Shown: positions 1 to 10,829 of the stretch, in pieces
How positions within the stretch are numbered: the first letter of the stretch is position 1
Layout of the letters: every line of letters starts with the position of its first letter
Source: Penicillus capitatus
Lineage: Eukaryota > Chlorophyta
DNA length: 64,000 nucleotides
Reading direction: 5' to 3'
Assembly: GCA_965649825.1 (NCBI GenBank)
Contig: OZ287709.1
Location: forward strand, 248,001 to 312,000
Program-made: the position numbers and the translations under genes
Notes under the pieces: model-generated
The model's input: only the letters and a program-made list of their open reading frames with translations
Told to the model about the DNA's origin: nothing
Databases searched by the model: none

Positions 1-315
1 GATTGCACTGAAGGCGTGGCGCATACGGATTCTGATCTGTCCTGTCGACGGCCACTTGAGTCGCTTCTGTCTCAAGGCAGTCGGATTGAATGCACGACCT
101 ACAGCAAGAATGGGAAGGGACCATGTAGAGCAGTACAGCTTCATGGCCATTCAGCGCGAGTCCTTAAATTCAGACCTCTGTACGCAGACCGTTTCCAATT
201 TGTGTCTCGCTTGGCGTGCTAGACAGTCGAGCGCCGTATTGGAGCGTCTGTACTCCTTTAACGTCTAGGCGATTGCCTCATTCCATCAGCCGGGCATACT
301 TCCCACTTGTGAACG
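1..315. other. Leading flank, no gene recognised
   Basis: Short overlapping open frames only, none with a recognisable motif or plausible start. This is presumably the upstream region of the transporter that starts at 316. Confidence 0.5.
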
Positions 316-2049
316 ATGTGGCGCGTTCGGGCAGCAGTAGCCGTGGCATTTTTGGGTCCGTTTAATTCGGGTAGAAACCCCAGCATTGGCACCATCTTCC
401 CGATCGAGGCGTTTCTATGTGCGTAGCTGTGGCCCTTGTCCTCGTCAACACAATGCTAACGCAGTTATCCGAAGACTTGAGATTCGACAAGAATAGTGGC
501 GGTGCTGTGGGGACTGCTGCGCTTTACGTCGGTGGCCTGGCCGGCGGTCTTAGCGCTGTGCACTTCGAGAAAGCCAGCGGTACATTCATGCAGCTGTGGA
601 CGGGTATCCTATTTTCGGTCGGGAATACCCTCGCGGCGTTCGCCACCGAACAGAAGGTCTGTTGGAGTGGACTGCACGGATGTAGCCCAAGCATGTTACT
701 GGGCGGACGCCTACTAACGGGGTTCGCCTGCGGTCTTGTGCTCGCTCTTACTCCAAAGTACGCCGACTTACCTACAGCATTACAACAACGATATTCATGT
801 GGTAGGTATCCGGCTGAAGTTTCGTCAACCGACGAAAGAAACGCGGTTAAATCATACTCGCAGGTGTACTGACTGTTATACGCGTTTCGCTTACACACAT
901 CTTGTGACAGGTATCATTCGCCACTGGATCTCTTTATGGGCTGCTCCTTGGCCTGCCATACGAATTTGATGTTCGATTTTGCATCGGCTGTGAGTGGTGG
1001 AGGATCATGTTCCTCATGGCATCACTACCGTCAACGTTACAGGTAAGCATCGACTCCTCTACTTCCCTCCTGAAGAAAGCCATAAGCAGTGTTTATTGAC
1101 GCTGGCGGCGTTCCCTCTGTTTCAACACTCGCATGCTTCGACTGAAGCGACCGAGACAAGTGTATCCTCTATACAGATTGAATCTGGGTACACGACTGAT
1201 CAAACGAATGAATCTGGACTCAACTTGAAGGATGGACTCATCGATAAAAATACCACAACGAATGAAGTGAGCACTGGAATGTCACTTAACTCACTATGTA
1301 TGCCCCCCAAGTACATAACCCAGACCGCCGAGCAAAGCCTACCAACTCCCTCTCTGTTCGCCTGTCTATTCGACAGGAAATACCTTCGATCTATCATATT
1401 GGGAATCGGCTTCCCAGTTCTTTGCCAACTCACTGGAGTCAGTGTCTTTGCTTCCTACTCGACAACAATCTTGCAGAATACCGGAATGGAGAGAGCAATT
1501 CTGGGCAGTGTCACTTGCGGATCGGCGGCCGTCATTGGCAGTATCGTCTCCGTTTTTCTTTTTCACAGATTTAGCAGAAAAGCGATGGCCTGTGTAAGTT
1601 TCTCTGCTATGGCAATGTGCTGCCTGGCTCTCTCACTTTCAGATTTAGCGCCAACAATAATCTCCGGACTTTTCTCCGTTATCTGCATTTTTGGATTTGT
1701 TTTTTTCTATGCATCAGTGTGTAGTACTTTACACACGGGTCTTCCGACAGAAATCTTGCCTCCTGAAGTTGCAAGTGCTGCCTTTGAATTGGGTCGGTTT
1801 CTTTCATGGCTGTGTGCTTTTATCATCGTCCTCATTTCACCTGCCATTCTCGACGCTGCTGGGGCACTTTGGCTGTACCTTGCATTTTTTGCTTCGTGTT
1901 TCGTTTCTTTACTCTTTTGGAAATGCGCCATCGAACCGAAGGAACAAGAATTGAAGGATATCGTGGAGGAGCTCATGAACATGCCTGATACCTCTGTGGC
2001 TCAGCGATTCAATGCTTCGAGTATCACGTTCGGCGTTCATAAGCCTTGA
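316..2049 (+). CDS. MFS sugar-transporter-like protein, copy A
   Basis: A predicted 12-TM major-facilitator protein of the sugar-porter type. Five exons splice cleanly: 316-370, 409-757, 806-863, 911-1042 and 1090-2049, giving 517 aa. The 58-nt third and 132-nt fourth exons have exactly the same lengths as in transporters C and E of this window, which confirms the model. Visible features are LSEDLRF after TM1, a KYPAEV...Q block after TM4, GLLLGLPYEF, a long polar central loop (about residues 200-275), PVLCQLTGVSVF in TM7 and the PTEILPPEVAS loop. The sugar-porter D-R-x-G-R-R motif is degenerate (HRFSRK) and the usual PETKG is replaced by IEPKEQE, so the substrate is uncertain. Start chosen: ATG 316, aligned with the starts of C and E. 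It is the most divergent intact family member here. Confidence 0.82.
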
Positions 2050-3800
2050 CAGGAAGCTTCGAAGAACCAAGAGTCATTTCAGTAACGTATCGTTTGTTGT
2101 AGAGCATTCATCATGTTTCTATGTCTGTTGGATCTGGGAGGAAAATCATCAAAGGGAAAAAAGTTCCCCGGTACATGTCGTTTTTTAGTGGTAAACCACG
2201 GATAAGCTACGTACCGTTTCTTTTGTCCTGAACACCTATTAAAAGTGCAAGTCATGCAAGACAGTTTCTAATGAATGTCATGTTGACGATTTCGTGTGTA
2301 AACTCTCACAGTAGTGGATTACGAAAAACACTCAGCAGCAGAGTCCCCGAAACGGACAGAAGACCGATAGCAGACGAACTCCGTGCAGATAGACAGAATG
2401 CTCAAAGCTAAAACGCCGATAGAATCGTCGGACAGCTATGCGTTTCTCGACCTTCGAAACGAGAAGGATGCATTCGTCAATCTTCGATGTCTGTCGCCGT
2501 CAGCGGAAGAATTCAATTCCGGAGCGTTCCACGCATCTTTTCCTTTTTGATGACGTCTCGCGTCAGACCTTACGGAATAATGTATTGAATGCGTTGGCTT
2601 AAAACAGAAGGGGTTCTTGATTGCGGAAGGCGTTTCCCATGTCCTTTCCTTCGTGTGGACCTACGCGACGGCGGGGATCGTCGCCACTTCTCTCCACTTT
2701 TGCATTCTCTACCTTTCGAGCCCTCTCGGCACCTCAGCTGAGATCCTCTACTTCTCCGTAGCTTCTCTTAACTACTGAAGCGATGCATCATACACGTATC
2801 CTTTGGTTTCTATAAAGGATGATGGCTGTCGCGATACCTCAGAGACCATTTCCGATTCAGATCGATGGAGAATGTGTGGACGGATCTACAATAGAGGTCG
2901 CTGGCGAATTGTTGGCAAGCGAAGGAGCAATGTTGACAAAGGCATCAAGGAGGAGACAATAGTCTATGGTCCTGCATCACGCAAAGCAGCTAGCTATAAA
3001 CTGACCAAATCATATGGCTTAAGGCTTACTAACGACACGTGGTGGTCCCTCGGGAGGTGACTTCTATGGCAATAAACTGGGCTTGTAGAGCGACATGTTT
3101 GCGCGTCCAGTTTACACTGCCAAAGCTCGTTGAACTGAAAACGAGCAACTGCCAAACGGCATGCCGAAACAAGGTACTAACAAACAAAAAGCACTTTCGT
3201 TTCGACGCTGAAGATGGTCGCGTCGCATACCTGTCTGGATGCAACGTCCTCGGCGGACTCGCATGAGAGAGGTGAGATCTTGCTAACAGAATCTAAAGAT
3301 CTCATTGCTGTCTGCAGGCTTCCAAGCCAAAGGAGAAGTGTCTTTGGCAGAAAATGCCAGGGGGCACATTTGATGTTTGTTTCCAGCATAGGTGGAAGTT
3401 ATGTCTACCGTCAGACGCTTTTTGCCTGAAAAACAGCATGTTGTCCACGTTTTGCGTTGCGGAGTGTTCGAATCACTCGATTGTTTGGAAAAAGGTGCTC
3501 AATAATGAACTGTGTTTGAGTCTTGCACGTAGCGATCGTCGCTTGTAAAATACGGATCCACGCCGCCGTTGTAGACCGGGAGTCTAGACTACTTTTCTCT
3601 CAGCGGCTTGTCACGTTTTTGACAGATAGAGTTGTGAAAACGAAAGAATCAGAACTCCGTACCAGGCAGAGTTACTTGGCTTTTCGGAGGACGCAGAAGA
3701 CAAAGTATGCAAAGCGCCACCGGAAAGCGGCTCGTTCAGAACTACGGTTCCGCGTAAAAAGTCGCGCTTTCGTCGGCTAAAGGGGACAAAAGTTTTTGTC
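2050..3800. other. Intergenic stretch, no gene recognised
   Basis: About 1.75 kb with only short open frames (for example 2803-3060 and 3523-3780, both +). None has a domain, and no chain of short GT-AG introns joins them. It is AT-richer than its neighbours. I see no repeat or RNA gene in it. Confidence 0.45.
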
Positions 3801-3830
3801 CGGGTGGTGACCTATCGTCGGCTCCCGAAC

Positions 3831-4088
3831 TTAGCGCGACGTTGTCCTTTCCCCGCTGTAACCCATCCAACTCGGCGCAGGCTCGCCAGACACAGCCGGG
3901 TCAACTCTGATGGGACGTCCCTCCTCTGTGTCCGGCGCAGGAATCGAACCCCCGCGGTCGTACTTCTCGAACTGGTCCAACTGCACCATCCGCTTCGGGT
4001 CGATCCCCGCGATCGTGAAGTTGCCGACCCCATCGTATGCCCACCGGTGACGACTTCGATGACGACTCTCCTCGACGACTTGCTCCAC
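3831..4088 (-). other. Orphan coding-like open frame beside a truncation point
   Basis: A GC-rich stretch on the minus strand reads as plausible protein with blocks such as VGNFTIAGIDPKRMVQLDQF and IPAPDTEEG. I do not recognise the family. No clear start or exon context is visible, and it abuts the point where transporter fragment B begins. It may be a fragment of an unrelated gene brought in by the rearrangement, or a chance open frame in GC-rich DNA. Confidence 0.25.
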
Positions 4089-4181
4089 CGACCATCCTAC
4101 ACCCGTGACGACTTACTCCACCGTCCATCCAACACCCGTGACGATTCTCCCGACTGTCCACTCTGCACCTACGCCGACTTC
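4083..4181. repeat. Three imperfect 33-bp tandem repeats
   Basis: Units at 4083-4115, 4116-4148 and 4149-4181. The first two share most bases, including CACCCGTGACGA, and the third is diverged. The unit is a multiple of three, so a reading frame stays open through it. The array lies exactly where homology to the MFS transporters starts. Confidence 0.6.
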
Positions 4182-4716
4182 GACGACGATCTTCAAAGAT
4201 GCCGGACTGAAAGACGCCGTCATCAGTAGTATCATATACGCGTTTGGTGATGTCTTGGTCAGCGGCATTTCTGTTGTGCTTTTCGACAGATATGGCCGTG
4301 TCTCAATGGCCTTCGTCAGTTTCTCGGGCATGGCTCTCTCCTACCTGGCGCTTGCCTTCTCGCAGTTTGCCAGTTCTGCCATCTCTGGTTATCTGTCTGT
4401 TGTTTTTGTCTTCACTTTTGTTGTGTCTTTCGGATCCGGATGCGGGGCATTGAATATGTGCTACGCCCCTGAGGTCGTCCCTCCACAGATCGCCAGTACA
4501 GTTATCGGCATGGGGCAGTCTTTATCCATCTTCATCGCCTTCATTGAAGTCCTCTTGTTCCCCACCGTTTGCGACACCATCGGCCCCTTCGCATCTTTTC
4601 AGATCTTATTCGTATTTTGCATCGTCTCCCTTATCTTCTTAAAGATCTTCATGGTGGAGACCAAAGATCGCCAACTCGACGAGATTGTGCAGAGCCTGTA
4701 TGCACATGGAGGGTAG
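4174..4716 (+). pseudogene. MFS transporter fragment, copy B (C-terminal half only)
   Basis: The open frame covers only TM7-TM12 of the transporter family. It begins at STTIFKDAG (compare STTILQNTG in A and STKLFEDAG in C) and runs through FDRYGRVSM, CYAPEVVPPQIAS and the C-terminal VETKDRQLDEIV to a normal stop. The first half (TM1-TM6, exons 1-4) is missing. In its place are 33-bp repeats, and upstream exons are not found in the preceding 2 kb. The retained part has no internal stop or frameshift. It is either a recent 5' truncation or a half-transporter using an ATG inside the repeats (4105). I prefer the truncation. Confidence 0.7.
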
Positions 4717-5109
4717 TCTGTGACAGATCGAACGCCCTATCGGTCATTTGCTGTGAACATATACCGGAAGTGACGGCTCCGTCAACTGCACGTCGAGATG
4801 CGACGCGTTCTTCGACGACAACTGATCGAAGGGCCATGGCGGATCTTTTCGGCATCCCTCAGGGAGCGTGTCGTTGAGAGTCCCTTCGCCTTTGAGCGCT
4901 CTACGGGTGCTGCTCCGCGGACCCCACTGTCTGCCATAGGGAAGCGATTGTTCTGGAGCGGAACAAAGCACACTGCCCGTGTATCGAGCAATCCCTCAGC
5001 TCTCGGTTTTCGAAGCACCCGTGTGGCGGATGGCGCTTCGATAGGACGGATACACAACGTGCGTTGGTTGGCGAGAAACCGACCCGTACAACAGGAAGGC
5101 ATATCCCCA
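4717..5109. other. Spacer before scramblase gene
   Basis: Open frames exist on both strands but nothing is recognisable. It probably holds the 5' region of the scramblase gene. Confidence 0.4.
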
Positions 5110-6728
5110 ATGGCATCCGATCCGTCGGCCGAACCCCCCGCACCGGCAGAAGAGGACAAAAAAGCGAGCTCTTCACTGTCTGAAGCCAAAGACACGACCA
5201 CCCCCTCCCAAACAACTGCCTCTCGCTCTCAGGTCGCCACATTCTCCCCCTCTCCCTTCTGATCACGGCCTTTACTGAGGTAGATTGCGTCTGTGGTGAA
5301 TCACTCGGCTCTGGTCATCACGCGCAACATCGAATGGTATTCTCTTCCGTCTGTTGCCTGTTCGATGTCGTTCTGTGGTATTGAGGGGGACTGTTCTGCT
5401 GGGCTTTGAGCAAGTGCGTCGGTCATTGGTCGGAGAAAAGAGTGAGGAGCGTTTGCTGTGGGAGTTAGGCAAACAAGTATACCGTACTGGACGAAGAGGG
5501 TGAGACAGTGGCACTCATTGCGGAAGATCTCAAGGGATTTGGCGATGCCATTGGACGACAGCTCCTAAAAACGAGACGGAGCTTTACAGCCACAGTCTTC
5601 AGCGCGGACGGTTGAGTCATATAGAGTGCGAGATGCATTGTGTTCCGACACGTGTCCTGCTACAGGTTCCCAAGTGATCTTCCGCATCCGACGGCCGGCT
5701 TACTTGATCAACAGCTCCATGTACGTGGAGAATGGATCGGGTGATGTTCTGGGGGAAATTCAGCAGCGCTGGCATCTGTGGCGGCGGAATTATGATCTCT
5801 ACCTAAACAAGGCACAGTTCGCCCGGATTGAAGGGAATTTTCTTGCCTGGGAGTTTGAGCTCAAAGATGAGAAAGGAGGTATCCATCATCACACTTTTGG
5901 AGGATGTGACTGATGTGTGACATTTCAGGAACGTTGGCATTGATCGATCGAAATTTTCAGGGGTTTGGCAAAGAGATCTTTACCGATGCCGGAAAGTACG
6001 TCATCCATTTTGGCGAGAGTCCGATTCAAGCGGCCGAAACGGCGACGAAGACGCTGAAAGCGCGGACAAATGACCCAAACCTGCGGGCAGTGACACCCAT
6101 GGCGAAGCTGAGGACAGGGGTCAAAGTCATCCCTTCTGTCACAGGAAACCAACTGGTCCTCTCCTGTATCCTTCCGCCCAGGTGCATAGACCCCTCCCTG
6201 TGTCATAGGTCGTGCAGAAACGGTTGGAATTGACTCAGAGAATGATTGCATTGGCGTGCGCCATGACGATTGACTACGATTACTTCTCTCGACATTCCAG
6301 TGCTCTTCGACACTTTATCCCAGTCAATGAAACGTGAGATCTCTCTCTGTGTGATCCAGGTGGAGCTGGTTATCTGGCGCCTCCGATCATTTTGCCACTG
6401 CCCGGTGGAGGAGAAGCCCCGGCCGATGCTCCGGCGGGCGATACAGCGGCAACTGGTGCGGTGGATGTTGTTTCATCAATTGGATCATGATGTGACGGAC
6501 GTGTCTGCAGGAGAGACGTCCACCGGACAAGCGGGCTCAGGCGAAGGAGATACGCTACTAGGTACATCACCATCGACCGTCGGAGAAACACTGGGAAAAT
6601 GTTCTCGGCGTGCAGGAGGAGATGAAGAGGTGTGGACAGCCGATGAGAGCGAAGTGTTGGACAGCGGCGAAGGCGGCGGCGTTCTTGGCGGTCTATTCGA
6701 GAACTTGGACCTCTTTGGAGACTCCTGA
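5110..6728 (+). CDS. Phospholipid scramblase family protein
   Basis: A scramblase-type protein, in known members a membrane-associated beta-barrel with a C-terminal hydrophobic helix linked to lipid movement or signalling. I read about eight to nine exons. Exon 1 (5110-5232) is a Pro/Ser/Thr-rich leader. Splicing then rebuilds the family blocks: LVITRNIEW, LLGFEQ joined to ANKYTVLDEEGE, EDLKGFGDAIGRQLLKTRRS, IFRIRRPAYLINSSMYVE, QQRWHLWRRNYDLYLNK, FLAWEFELKDEKGG joined to GTLALIDRNFQGFGKEIF, then DAGKYVIHFG and ALACAMTIDYDYFSRHS. A Gly/Pro-rich tail follows, then an acidic C-terminus (DEEVWTADESE). Introns are 45-60 bp. The start is the only ATG in the first exon frame. The two C-terminal introns are the least certain. 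The gene converges with copine, 335 bp away. Confidence 0.88.
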
Positions 6729-7063
6729 CGCGCACTGCGTGTGTGACAGTATCTCCGAGAGATCTCACTCGTAAGTCACACATCCGTTCGACCTTCACTC
6801 AAATGATCATACCGATGCATTTCCTGCCGTTTTTAGATCAAACAGAATAGCAGAATGCCTTTCGATAAGGGCGATGGATAACTTCACATGAAAAGAGATA
6901 TAAACCAAACGTCAACACACAGGCGAAATCCATCACAGAACAAAGTGCTGTATGCGAATGTGTATGTTCGTGGCGGTAGAGGACGGCGTCATTGTGAACA
7001 GATACTCTGATTCCTGAATCGTGTGACGACTAAGTGCTTCATTTCGCCAACAGTGTCCTGCCA
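6729..7063. other. Convergent intergenic spacer
   Basis: The 3' ends of scramblase (+) and copine (-) face each other across this AT-richer stretch. It contains several TGTGAC and AGAGTGAGA words but no gene. Confidence 0.4.
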
Positions 7064-9401
7064 TTACGCTGTCTGCAGATCTTCTGTGACCAATACGGTC
7101 TCTGCGTGCGCATCCTCTTCTCTCTGCACCTCCTCTTCTTTTGTTTGCCCGTTGCTCTCGAACGGCAAAATGTTGTGCGTCCTGTCAAGCGTGTGACAAA
7201 GAGTGACAAAGAGTGAGATGGCTGACTTCATGTAGGTGAGGAATTGTCCGGGGAATTCGGCTAAGAGTTCCTTGGCGAGTGCCTCGCCGTTGTTTTTGTA
7301 TTTTTCAAATTCGACGAACTGTACGATGTCTCTTTCGGCATAGACCCCGTCTTCGGACAGTAAGACATCGTCCGAATCCAGCTCGACCATCTTCGAAAAA
7401 TCTTCCTTTCCTACGCCGACAAGCATGATCGATAACGGAAGACTCGATGCGGCAATGATCTCGCGTTTCACACGCTAGAGACAGACAGACACACGGAATG
7501 GCGTGCATCATAGGAATCGAGAATGGATCGAGACGCACTGGCATGTCCAGCAAAACGCCATCGGTGATCATCAGCAGACAGTAGTACTTTCGATGCGAAT
7601 CTCTAGCCGCCATCGTCGCCGCCGCCTTAAGTACTGGACTGAAAAATGTCGGTCCGGCCAATGTGACGCGATTCAGTGCATCCCTACCAGATGCGAACGC
7701 ATCAAGGCCGGTCGAGAGAGAGATACGTGCCTGTAAGCATCCAGGACGCCACGGACGCCTTGGCACTCGGGAGCGGCGTCATCGCCGTTGACAGCGAAGC
7801 AATGACTGACGACTTTGTCTTCTCCGGGGAGTTTTGCTCCGAAGCCCCACGTCGGGAAGAGCTGATCGGTGTCGTAGGCCTCCAACACACGTCCGACTCC
7901 AAAAATAGCTTCTTCGTAGACATTCAACCTCCGGTCGCCATCTGTGGTCTCCGTCAATATGTGGTGCAGGGATCCAGGATACTCGGGCAGTCCATTGGAA
8001 CGCGTGAAATCGATGGCGACCAGAAAACAAATCTCAAAACCGGATGCGATGTACTCCAAAAACGAAGGAGAGGGTGTTCTCTCGTATTCTGATGGACACA
8101 CAGAGATGAGTCCGTAGGGAATCCAGTCGATAGGGATCACCTCGGATAAAGAGTTCTCCGACGTTTTGTCCATCTTTTTTCAAAACCGATGACACCGCGG
8201 ATCCTGTTTAGAAGACAGACCTGTCACATCACAGAATCTTTCCACGCTTTACCTTTGGCGGCGCTTTCGATGTCGTTGAGTGAGAGCGTGATTTTGCCGG
8301 CGGGCTGATGCGTGCCTCGGCTTTTGAAGTAGAACAGCTAGAGAGGCACATTTCAGTCGATCGCCGTTTCCACGCGTCTGACCTCGATGAGCAACGGACG
8401 GCTGACATTTGCATTGCACAGAATTCTCAGTCGCGTCTCGAGCGGCTTCCAGATCAATGGCAGATCGCCATCTGACGGCCGCAGGACTTCGGATCGATAA
8501 GCAGGGATCCACGTTTCCCCATCGCCGTGTTGTTTACTGATTCTGTAGAAGACGCCTGATGCTCGACTGCTGCTGAGACGCGCTCCAAGAACGAGTTTCA
8601 CTTCATCGGACTGATTGCTTTGCTCCTCGTAGTAGATCGAAACCTGATGTGACATGCATCTTCCTTGATGTGACAGAAAGAGTGAGAACTTTGCTCTCGC
8701 TCATCGGAGTATTGTTTTCATCAAGCAAAGGCAACGTGCAGTGTCCCTGGGACTCGGTGACGATATCGGCCAACGTAAACGCAGCAGCGCCCAAGAAATC
8801 CTAGCCCATTATGATGTGACACATGAGTGCAATGGATAAAACTGTCGAATCGGCACTTGATCGTCCAGTTTCAGATCTTTGACACTTCGGTCTTCATCGG
8901 CATCGTACAGAACGACCTTCATTTGCTGAAGACGCTCGAATTCGTAGAGCACTTGGAAGGACCGAACAAACTTCGGATCTACAAGACCACGAGCATCTCA
9001 CGCACTCTTTTCTCCACCCCATTCCACTCCGTTACTCAGATTATTGGGTACGACCTCTGTTCGGCCCACTTCTCGCTGGCCGTCGTCCGTGACCGTATAG
9101 AGGACGGCAAATGGGTCAGATAAACTGCACATGGTGTGTAGAGTAGTCATGAAGAGTGATAAGTGTGAGATTTCTATACCTGAGGATATCTTTGTTGACG
9201 AGATTTGTGCAGGCAAAGCTCAACTCGACCTTCACGCGCAGTGTGGGGAACATTTTGCATGGAAGGCGACAGGCGCACCCAGAGACTGTAGTCCTTCGTT
9301 CCCGTGCCGAAAGCGACGGCATCGACCCGTTCGCGACGTTCCGACTCGCCACGTACAACCGATGAACCCGTCGTGTCTTTAACGGAATAGGCTCCACCCA
9401 T
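7064..9401 (-). CDS. Copine (two C2 domains plus copine/vWA domain)
   Basis: Copines are Ca2+-dependent phospholipid-binding proteins involved in membrane signalling. The frame starts at ATG 9401 with MGGAYS, a good N-myristoylation context as in plant BONZAI copines. First C2: TGG joined to VELSFACTNLVNKDIL, then SLSDPFAVLYTV, GRTEVV and PKFVRSF. Second C2: VSIYYEEQ and LGARLSSSRASGVFYRIS. The copine domain follows with FEICFLVAIDFTRSNG, PGSLHHI, ITDGVLLDM, SLPLSIMLVGVG, DFSKMVELD, YAERDIVQFV and LAKELLAEFPGQFLTYM. A C-terminal extension rich in Glu ends at 7064. Many introns of about 45-60 bp interrupt it; the one before VKREIIAASS carries GT...CTCTAG. It is 72 bp upstream of the TRMT61A 3' end on the same strand. 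Not every intron was resolved. Confidence 0.87.
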
Positions 9402-9473
9402 TGTGTCCGTACGTTGTCTATCGCGGCGAAGAATTTAGCGCAATCGATGTATCATCGCGATGATGGTCGATTG

Positions 9474-10639
9474 TCATGCGTTGGCAAAACGCCGTCCCAC
9501 AATTAAGAACCCCGTATGACCCTTGAGTCCCACAATACGTGTATTGGTAACCATGGATAGGGCTCTGTCATCTTCTGTGGGCTCTCCCTCTCCCTTGCCA
9601 CTGTTCTGCATACCTGAAGTGTGATCTGGATGATCTAAATGATCTAGAACTTGCCATACCTGGAGGGATCGATTTCTGAGCGTGGTAGGCGTGGAGATCC
9701 GTAGCCAAGGGCTCGGACTTGACTCGGTATTCCTCTGCAATGCATTCCATGATACGCAGATCGATGATGCATTCAGTCTCCGTCATTGTCTGACATGTTT
9801 TCTGTATCTGTTCGATGCATGGACTGAAACTCACCAGACAGTGACCTGGACGCAAACAGGAGACAGCAGAAGAGACCACCTAGACAGAGACACCCTCACT
9901 CCATACGGCCACCCCTCCAGGCAACGCACGCACTTTCCAAGGCTCCGGTACGTCCAGAAACACGCCATCGACGCGATGCTGTGTGAATGCTTCGGGGAAT
10001 CCATGGGACTGAACGTCGCGTTGTTGGACAGTGACGATGTGCGAGAGACCTGCCAGGACAGGAGATCGATCCACCAGACGCTTCGTGGATGGTCGGATCG
10101 CGCACCGTGACGAACGAACTCGTTTTCGGCCGTGGCGCATCGATCTTGATGAAATTCAAAAGTGTGGACATGACCCGTCGGTGCGACGGCTCTGGCGAGA
10201 GCATGGGTCAGCGAGCCGCTTCCGGTGCCGCTTTCGAGTACCACGCTTCCAGGTTTCAGCTCCAGAAATGTACAGATCAAGGCGATGTCGGCTAAGTACA
10301 GAATCTGCGTCCGATGTGTGAGCACCCGCGTCCACAGTTCAGGTGTGGGGGTCAAGAGACAGAGAGGCTGAAGATTCGGACGTCTCTTGCGCGGATAGAC
10401 CACAGAGCCGAAGATTTTGCCAATCCAGTCCTATCACGCCATCTCCTTCAAAAGTGTGACCACAAAGAGTGACGCACTTGCGTGTGATACGTGCCCGTCG
10501 TGAACTGCACGACGTGATCGGGATCATCGCGCACGTAGACCGCGCGCATGACCTTAGGAGAGACGTAGGCAATGACGAGGACATCGGCTTCGATGCGGCG
10601 CGCCGTCGAGGCTTCGTAGCTTCCGGCCGTCGCCAACAT
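9474..10639 (-). CDS. TRMT61A: tRNA (adenine-58-N1)-methyltransferase catalytic subunit, TRMT61A/Trm61-like
   Basis: The catalytic subunit of the nuclear enzyme that makes m1A58 in tRNA, normally paired with TRMT6. ATG 10639 opens a short N-terminal domain (VLVIAYVS). A 50-bp intron joins GTYHTQ to DWIGKIFGSVVYPRKR. The Rossmann core is clear: LTPTPELWTRVLTHRTQILY, then the SAM-binding VVLESGTGSGSLTHALAR, GHVHTFEFHQDRC, IVTVQQRDVQSHGF and VDGVFLDVPEPWK (catalytic Asp region). After another intron comes CLVSFSPCIEQIQKTC, and the C-terminus ends GLKGHTGFLIVGRRF. Order and length match Trm61 proteins. It is divergent from the kinesin gene with 190 bp between start codons, so the two may share a promoter region. 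Confidence 0.93.
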
Positions 10640-10829
10640 GGATGGATGTGTGGATGGGCGACGCGTCGTCGAATGACGTGTGCATCAATAAAGCGGGCGA
10701 TTTGCCGCTGCAGTCAATGTCAAACGCGTTTTGCTGTTGCGGATTCATTTTCACTAAAGAAGAAGAACGTTGCGTGCGAGGTCAAGGAATAAACAACGAA
10801 CGCGTTAACGCGATAAGAGACGCGACGAT

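Noticed and set aside
3931-4000. Minus-strand sequence with perfect Pol III B box (GGTTCGATTCC) and A box (TGGTGCAGTTGG), suggesting a tRNA gene
   Set aside because: Acceptor arms do not pair and the T stem has mismatches. The same bases read as a plausible protein segment on that strand, so the boxes look coincidental.
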